Below the pieces are notes generated by a model, which made no database searches, was not told the origin of the DNA, and saw only the letters and a list, made by a program, of their open reading frames with translations. From Treponema sp. UBA4326 (GTDB lineage Bacteria > Spirochaetota > Spirochaetia > Treponematales > Treponemataceae): 9,300 bases of DNA. A program made the translations under genes and the position numbers. The number at the start of each line of letters is the position of its first letter. Positions within the stretch are counted from its first letter, which is position 1. The stretch lies in the NCBI GenBank assembly GCA_002393835.1, contig DGTW01000108.1:1-9300 (forward strand). Direction: 5' to 3'. Shown in pieces: positions 5,556 through 9,300 of this stretch.

Positions 5556-5961
5556 GCAAATCCCGGATTTCTTCCAGCAAAATTGCTTCGTCTGATTTGA
5601 CGATTGCCGGAGTCTCTTCAGGTTTTGCCTCTTCCTTCTTTTTGAATTTCTCAAAAATCTGGATTACAATGAAGATACAGAAAGCAACGATGATGAAATC
5701 AACAACCGTCTGAATGAATGAGCCGTACTTGATTTCTGACTCGCCGATTTTTACACTCAGTTCCGCAAAGTTGAGCTTACCAAGGGCAAGACCAATAAGA
5801 GGCATAACGATGTCATTCACCAGGCTTGTGACGATTTTGCCGAAGGCACCGCCTATGATGACGCCGACTGCCATGTCAACCACATTGCCCCGGGAAATGA
5901 ATTTTTTGAATGCGCCAAGTTCTTTTGTGGCGACCGAAAGTCCTTCTTTAATAACAGCCAT
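5542..5961 (-). CDS. mscL: Large-conductance mechanosensitive channel MscL
   Basis: The 139-residue product is the homopentameric emergency osmotic valve of the cytoplasmic membrane. Hallmarks are FKKFISRGNVVDMAVGV (18-34) leading into the pore-lining TM1 (about 27-55), a periplasmic loop, TM2 (about 82-104, VVDFIIVAFCIFIVI), a charged linker (KKKEEAKPEE) and the conserved C-terminal helix ending EEIRDLLKNK. Met30 stands where E. coli has the hydrophobic gate residue Leu19, and the N-terminal helix is about 11 residues longer than in E. coli. The start at 5961 is fixed by AAGGAG (5973-5968) six bases upstream; the frame's earlier ATG at 6021 has no such site. The stop overlaps the convergent permease by 14 bases, leaving no room for a terminator between them. 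The leader (5974-6098) carries unusual secondary structure. Confidence 0.97.
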   Translation of the reverse strand: MAVIKEGLSVATKELGAFKKFISRGNVVDMAVGVIIGGAFGKIVTSLVNDIVMPLIGLALGKLNFAELSVKIGESEIKYGSFIQTVVDFIIVAFCIFIVIQIFEKFKKKEEAKPEETPAIVKSDEAILLEEIRDLLKNK

Positions 5962-5973
5962 TTTGTACTCCTT

Positions 5974-5993
5974 AAAAAACACCGCATTAGCGG
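5974..5993 (-). promoter_or_regulatory. Terminator-like hairpin directly before the mscL ribosome site
   Basis: On the minus strand CCGC-TAAT-GCGG (5993-5982) is followed by TG and six T residues (5979-5974), then immediately by the mscL AAGGAG site. The stem is short (4 bp plus a possible G-U), so on its own it would be a weak terminator. Its position suggests an attenuator, which is inference. Confidence 0.35.
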
Positions 5994-6079
5994 CCTTGCA
6001 TGAAAGCAAGATATCTGTCACTTTTTGCCAACGGCAAAAAGTGAGCCGTGATAAAATTACACGGATGTAATTTTATCAT
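5987..6079 (-). CDS. Possible 30-residue leader ORF upstream of mscL
   Basis: The frame from ATG at 6079 encodes MIKLHPCNFITAHFLPLAKS... and ends with TAA at 5987, 25 bases before the mscL start. AAAGGAG lies upstream, but GGAG is only two bases from the ATG, while every other well-supported start here has six or seven. That weakens the case. The frame is built almost entirely from the two palindromes at 6018-6044 and 6050-6077, and its stop lies in the loop of the hairpin at 5982-5993. It could be a translated leader peptide controlling mscL, or an accidental frame across inserted palindromes. I recognise no similar peptide. Confidence 0.3.
   Translation of the reverse strand: MIKLHPCNFITAHFLPLAKSDRYLAFMQGR
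6018..6044. repeat. Perfect 12-bp palindrome, 3-base loop, in the mscL leader
   Basis: TCACTTTTTGCC (6018-6029) and GGCAAAAAGTGA (6033-6044) are exact reverse complements around AAC. It lacks a T-run after the stem and so is not an ordinary terminator. Five bases away is a second perfect 12-bp palindrome. Confidence 0.8.
6050..6077. repeat. Perfect 12-bp palindrome, 4-base loop, in the mscL leader
   Basis: GATAAAATTACA (6050-6061) and TGTAATTTTATC (6066-6077) are exact reverse complements around CGGA. The connecting bases GCCGT (6045-6049) can pair with ACGGC (6031-6035) in the neighbouring palindrome, or CCGT (6046-6049) with ACGG (6061-6064) in this loop. Mutually exclusive folds are therefore possible. 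Confidence 0.8.
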
Positions 6080-6098
6080 GTCTCCTTTATTAAGATAT

Positions 6099-6125
6099 AA
6101 AAAAACCGCTTCGGAAATGAAGCGG
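6099..6125 (-). terminator. Rho-independent terminator of the 46-codon basic gene
   Basis: On the minus strand CCGCTTC-ATTTCC-GAAGCGG (6125-6106) is a perfect 7-bp stem followed by seven T residues (6105-6099). It lies 15 bases after the stop codon of the small basic gene and separates it from mscL. Confidence 0.9.
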
Positions 6126-6140
6126 CGTTTCGATTCAAAA

Positions 6141-6281
6141 TTATTTCTTTGATTTAGAATCAGTTGCAGCCAATGCTGTGAGAAGAGCGTAGTTAGCAGC
6201 AAGTCGTTTTGACTGTTTTTTGCTGTTAGCACGAGTTGTTTTGTTGCTTGTGAGCGGTCGGAATCTTCTTGCAAGTCTCAT
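6141..6281 (-). CDS. Small, very basic 46-residue protein of unknown function
   Basis: The frame starts MRLARRFRPLTSNK and ends DSKSKK. Of 46 residues 13 are Lys or Arg and only one is acidic. There is no membrane span and no cysteine. Translation signals are strong: AAGGAG six bases before the ATG. The gene has a near-consensus promoter (6311-6340) and its own terminator (6099-6125), making a complete short transcription unit of about 200 bases. Small size, high charge and strong signals resemble ribosomal or nucleic-acid-binding small proteins, but I do not recognise a family. One possibility is a lineage-specific small ribosomal protein or ribosome-associated factor, which is inference only. 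It is a gene that length cut-offs will miss. Confidence 0.8.
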   Translation of the reverse strand: MRLARRFRPLTSNKTTRANSKKQSKRLAANYALLTALAATDSKSKK

Positions 6282-6310
6282 GGTATTCTCCTTAAAAAAA
6301 GTGTAGAGTA

Positions 6311-6340
6311 ATTATAGCAGAAAAAAGATTGTCTTTTCAA
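6311..6340 (-). promoter_or_regulatory. Near-consensus promoter of the 46-codon basic gene
   Basis: On the minus strand TTGAAA (6340-6335) and TATAAT (6316-6311) are 18 bases apart; the -10 is a perfect consensus. The predicted start near 6304 gives a leader of about 23 bases containing AAGGAG. It is the best promoter match in the window. Confidence 0.8.
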
Positions 6341-6361
6341 GAGCAGCAACCCTTTTTCTGC
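6317..6361 (-). other. 15-bp dyad overlapping the small-gene promoter and the 3' end of the S41 gene
   Basis: 6317-6331 and 6347-6361 pair along 15 positions on the minus-strand RNA (13 Watson-Crick, 2 G-U) around a 15-base loop. It starts 25 bases after the stop of the S41 gene and covers the spacer and -35 region of the next promoter. It has no T-run after the stem. It may be the 3' end structure of the S41 mRNA, an operator for the small gene, or both. Confidence 0.5.
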
Positions 6362-6386
6362 CGAATTTCTAGTTTTCCCAATTTTT

Positions 6387-8438
6387 TTAGTTTGAGGAAA
6401 GAGCAGCCTTACCGGAATTGATTGAATTTACCAGAGCTGCAAGAGTTTCCGTAGTATAGAAATTTTCCGGCTTGTTGATGTAGTAGTGTGGCGAAACCCC
6501 CTGATCCATGTCGTAGTTTGAGCCGTTTTTGCTTGTGCTCATAACATACTTGCTTGAAATCTGGAACTGTCCTCCGTCTGCACAGGAAGCATTATGAACT
6601 GAGCTTGCCCCGCCCCCGGAAGTCACACCAAGAATCGTAACTCTGTCTGATTCCTTGAGCACGGCAGGGGTAAGGTTTCCGCAAGAGAAACTGCATGGAG
6701 AAACAAGACAGAAAAGGTTCTTGTCTTTTACACTGTCTTTCTCTCCTCCGCAGCTTCCGTCCAAATCTGCGTCGATTGAATATGTCGCAGAGAATTTTGC
6801 CCCGGTAATAGGATTTGTAAAATCAATGGTACATTCGCCAAGCATCCATGCAATGACATAGGCAGCAGCCGTAAAGCGACCGCCACCGTTTTTGGAAAGG
6901 TCAAGCACGACATTTTCGATTTTGGCTGTGGGGTTGGCCGCATCATAATCCTGAATCAATTTATTCACTGCGGCAATGATAGAAATTGTGTCGTAAATCC
7001 CTACAATTGTCTGTTCCGTATCTGCATCTACGCAAATATTCAGTTTTGCATGATTATTATCCAGCAGAAAATCTCGGGCAGTCGTAAGCGTTTCTACATC
7101 CTTAAAATCAGCTGATGTAAAAGCATCAAAACGAACTATTGCCGTTTTTCCATCAGAAGAAAGTGTGTAGGCAGGAATATTTGTACTTATACCAGTCGTT
7201 TCATCGTAGCCTGCTCCAGAAATCGAAGCGGCCCTGGCATTTCCATATCGTTTTAAGCTCTCCTTATATTTTTCATAAGTCTTGGAAGTTTTGGTGCCTT
7301 TAATCTCGTCTTTGCCAGCCCAGCATGAATTTCTGTTAAAGCCTGAATGTAAGTCATCAAAGTAAAAATCAACTACATCGATGAGGTTTTCTGTGAAGAT
7401 TTTTGGGTCAGTTGATTTAAGTTTGTCTTTGATTCCCTGGGCGATAAAATATGTGTCAAAATCCGGGAATGACTCGATACCATGGATTGCCTTAAGGCCG
7501 TAGTTAAAGTCAAGATTCAGGCAAAGCTCGTTGTAAGTGAAGTCCGCAAGAGTCTGACTTCTTTCTCCTGGAGTTGAACACTGTTCATAATAGTCCTTAA
7601 GCAGTATACTCTGGCTAAGATATGAGATTTTATAGAGATATGTGCCGTTATAAAGATACTGATAGGCACATCCCAGAATATCTTCAGAAAACTGATTTGG
7701 GAGAGAGAGCTTATATGTATCTCCATCCTGGTAGAGACCAACATGAATATTCTGGCTGGCCCAGCTCAACTCAATTTCCTGCCCGGCAATATTTGAGGCA
7801 GAAGTTCGTTTGAGATAAGGAAAAGTACCGGTCATATCACTGTACACATCAGAACTCTGGAAAAATGCGTCGTAATTGCTGAAGGAAAGTGAACGGCGGG
7901 CAAGGTCAAAAGTGGCCGTAGCATTCCTTGTTGTATTGGTAATCACAACCCTTGTTGTGTCTTTATTCACTTCTGTCATCGTGAAATCACATTCATATAC
8001 ATCTTTTAAGCCCTTAAGGAAGTCATCGTCGATAAAATTGTAAAGAATGTCATCTCTAAAATAAAAGGATTCCGTTTTAGTGCTGGTTACTACTGTTTCA
8101 CCAGACACTTCACAGAAATGAAGATCTTTTTTAGTAAGGTCAAGCATTTCAATATCGTAACTAGCGTAACTGCTGCCGTTGAGCAAATCCCAACCGCTTC
8201 CGTTCCAGACATAAGAGCAACCGTCTGTTTTGTTGTAGTAGGCCCACATGTACTCAGGATTTGAAGGGGCAGATTCCAGTTCCCCCTGCCAGATAAAGCC
8301 CGCACCATTTGCGCCGTCTTTTCCGTCTGCGCCGTCTTTACCATTAAGGCCATCCGCTCCGTCAGCACATCCCGCAAAAGAGAAGGCGAAAAGAGCCAGG
8401 AAAGCCAGAAGTGATACCATAATTACAGATTTCTTCAT
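6387..8438 (-). CDS. Collagen-tract lipoprotein with S41 (C-terminal-processing-type) serine peptidase domain
   Basis: The 683-residue product has a lipoprotein signal (FAGC, Cys24). Seven Gly-X-Y triplets follow (27-47: GAD GLN GKD GAD GKD GAN GAG), then a small Trp/Tyr-rich module (48-88, WAYYNKTDGCSYVWNGSGW) of a type I recall in other Treponema lipoproteins. Residues about 95-300 are unrecognised. From about 320 to the end it resembles peptidase family S41: DDLHSGF (361-367), VVLDLSKNGGGR (510-521), SFSCGN (583-588) with Ser585 as the likely nucleophile, VTSGGGASS (605-613) and QGVSPHYYI near the end. I see no clear PDZ domain, unlike classical CtpA. It probably acts outside the cytoplasm, tethered by lipid; the substrate is unknown. 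AAGGAG (8450-8445) lies six bases before the ATG. It stands between two terminators and seems to be its own unit, though I see no convincing promoter. Confidence 0.85.
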   Translation of the reverse strand: MKKSVIMVSLLAFLALFAFSFAGCADGADGLNGKDGADGKDGANGAGFIWQGELESAPSNPEYMWAYYNKTDGCSYVWNGSGWDLLNGSSYASYDIEMLDLTKKDLHFCEVSGETVVTSTKTESFYFRDDILYNFIDDDFLKGLKDVYECDFTMTEVNKDTTRVVITNTTRNATATFDLARRSLSFSNYDAFFQSSDVYSDMTGTFPYLKRTSASNIAGQEIELSWASQNIHVGLYQDGDTYKLSLPNQFSEDILGCAYQYLYNGTYLYKISYLSQSILLKDYYEQCSTPGERSQTLADFTYNELCLNLDFNYGLKAIHGIESFPDFDTYFIAQGIKDKLKSTDPKIFTENLIDVVDFYFDDLHSGFNRNSCWAGKDEIKGTKTSKTYEKYKESLKRYGNARAASISGAGYDETTGISTNIPAYTLSSDGKTAIVRFDAFTSADFKDVETLTTARDFLLDNNHAKLNICVDADTEQTIVGIYDTISIIAAVNKLIQDYDAANPTAKIENVVLDLSKNGGGRFTAAAYVIAWMLGECTIDFTNPITGAKFSATYSIDADLDGSCGGEKDSVKDKNLFCLVSPCSFSCGNLTPAVLKESDRVTILGVTSGGGASSVHNASCADGGQFQISSKYVMSTSKNGSNYDMDQGVSPHYYINKPENFYTTETLAALVNSINSGKAALSSN

Positions 8439-8502
8439 GTATGTCTCCTTAAAAATACCTTTGGTAAATCTTAATATATTTTTAAATCTTTGAAAAGGGT
8501 AT

Positions 8503-8532
8503 AAAAAAGCCCCGGATTGCTCCGGAGCCTTT
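8503..8532 (-). terminator. Rho-independent terminator of the phosphoglycerate mutase gene
   Basis: On the minus strand 8529-8521 and 8516-8508 form a 9-bp G+C-rich stem with a GCAA loop, followed by six T residues (8508-8503). It lies about 66 bases past the stop of the mutase gene and upstream of the S41 gene. Confidence 0.88.
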
Positions 8533-8547
8533 GGAAGATAAAAGGTC

Positions 8548-8577
8548 GCAGGAAAAAAGAAGTGGCTTTTGTCCTGC
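8548..8577 (-). other. Second hairpin just after the phosphoglycerate mutase stop codon
   Basis: GCAGGA (8548-8553) pairs with TCCTGC (8572-8577), and AAAAG/CTTTT extends the stem inside with a small bulge. It starts 19 bases after the stop and is followed by the stronger terminator at 8503-8532. It is probably a 3' stabilising stem or an auxiliary terminator. Confidence 0.4.
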
Positions 8578-8595
8578 TTTATTTTAATGTTATCG

Positions 8596-9300
8596 CTACT
8601 TCAAGTTGACCATTGACTTGTCGTAGTCACTTGGAGGAACAAATCCCATGAGGGTCATAAGAGTTGCAGGCCAGCTTGAAATTCCGAGTCCTTCATTGAG
8701 TTTGGTGTTGTCGTACTCGCCCTTGTACTCAGGGTCGTAGATGATGCCTGGGACCGGGTTCAAGCTGTGGCTTGTCTTTGCTTTTGGCTCACCGCTCTTA
8801 TCCATTTTGACAGAGCCGTCTTTTGCGTGCTCGTACATGTCGTCTGAGTTTCCGTGGTCAGCTGTGAGACAGAGGATACCGCCAGCCTCGTCGATTGCGG
8901 TCTTGAGGCGGCCGAGCTGGAGGTCCATTCCTTCCATAGAGCAGACAACTGCGTTGAAAACGCCTGTGTGACCAACCATGTCGCCGTTCGGGTAGTTGAG
9001 GCGGATATGGTCGTATTTTCCAGATTTGATTGCTTCGATTACTTTGTCTGTGATTTCTGCGCACTTCATCCATGGGCGCTGCTCGAATGGAACTACGTCT
9101 GAAGGAACTTCAATGTAGTCCTCAAGTTTTTCGTCGAATTTGCCCTGTTTGTTACCGTTGAAGAAGTATGTTACATGGCCGTATTTCTGAGTCTCAGAAA
9201 TTGCGAGGAGCTTTACGCCTGTTTTTGTGAGGTACTCGCCCATTGTGCGGTCAATGCTTGGCGGATTTACAAGATACTGGGCAGGAACATGAGCGTCGCC
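8596..9300 (-). CDS. gpmI: 2,3-bisphosphoglycerate-independent phosphoglycerate mutase, C-terminal part (runs off the window)
   Basis: This cytoplasmic glycolytic enzyme interconverts 3- and 2-phosphoglycerate using Mn-type metals. The frame is open to base 9300, so the 5' part lies outside; 234 C-terminal residues are visible. Numbering from the window edge, family motifs are YLVNPPSIDRTMGEYL (9-24), SETQKYGHVTYFFNG (35-49), NYPNGDMVGHTG (metal ligands D107 and H111), LTADHGN (D148, H149) and KTSHSLNPVPGIIYD (H178). The ATG at 9243 is internal (IDRTMGEY), not the start. An insert of about 15 residues (YEHAKDGSVKMDKSGEPKAK) sits between the last two metal motifs. All ligands visible in this part are intact. 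Two 3' stem-loops follow the stop codon. Confidence 0.95.
   Translation of the reverse strand, partial: GDAHVPAQYLVNPPSIDRTMGEYLTKTGVKLLAISETQKYGHVTYFFNGNKQGKFDEKLEDYIEVPSDVVPFEQRPWMKCAEITDKVIEAIKSGKYDHIRLNYPNGDMVGHTGVFNAVVCSMEGMDLQLGRLKTAIDEAGGILCLTADHGNSDDMYEHAKDGSVKMDKSGEPKAKTSHSLNPVPGIIYDPEYKGEYDNTKLNEGLGISSWPATLMTLMGFVPPSDYDKSMVNLK

Noticed and set aside
5962..6021. Longer MscL start at an ATG 20 codons upstream (6021)
   Set aside because: No ribosome site precedes it, the extra residues do not resemble MscL, and the ATG at 5961 has AAGGAG at ideal spacing.
6080..6274. 95-codon minus-strand frame starting at 6274 upstream of mscL
   Set aside because: Its first two thirds overlap the 46-codon basic gene in another frame and cross that gene's terminator. 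Only the last 30 codons are considered, as a possible leader ORF.

Overview
The window looks like a chromosomal segment of a host-associated, pectin-using spirochaete, most likely Treponema. The reasons are a surface pectinase lipoprotein, moderate G+C content, AAGGAG-type ribosome sites and lipoproteins with a glycine-triplet tract after the lipobox. The genus is inferred from gene content only. All genes are on the minus strand except one transporter.

Layout. Positions 188-3103 hold a large surface lipoprotein that joins a pectin methylesterase (CE8) to a pectate lyase (PL1), with its own promoter, a structured leader and a terminator. Positions 3499-3838 hold an in-frame fragment of a second copy of the lyase C-terminus, cut off cleanly at its upstream side. 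Around and between these lie several unrelated repeats: heptamer arrays, a multi-stem palindromic block, an AT-rich inverted repeat and a CACAGAT repeat family. Positions 4209-5555 (+) encode a YbiR-like SLC13/ArsB-superfamily permease. The same CACAGAT repeat has inserted in frame into its central loop. The permease converges on mscL (5542-5961, -), overlapping it by 14 bases.

Upstream of mscL is a compact leader with two perfect 12-bp palindromes, a possible 30-codon ORF and a terminator-like hairpin next to the mscL ribosome site. Next come a 46-codon, very basic small gene with a near-consensus promoter and its own terminator (6141-6281), a collagen-tract lipoprotein with an S41 serine-peptidase domain (6387-8438), and the C-terminal 234 residues of 2,3-bisphosphoglycerate-independent phosphoglycerate mutase (8596-9300, continuing past the window edge).

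How it fits together. The CE8 module would demethylate pectin and the PL1 module would cleave the resulting polygalacturonate at the cell surface. The other genes (osmotic valve, permease, peptidase, glycolytic enzyme) appear to be separate transcription units and not one pathway. The most unusual feature is the density and variety of short repeats. One has been domesticated inside a membrane protein, others abut stop and start codons, and others form alternative RNA structures ahead of mscL. I see no CRISPR array, tRNA, rRNA, transposase or phage gene.
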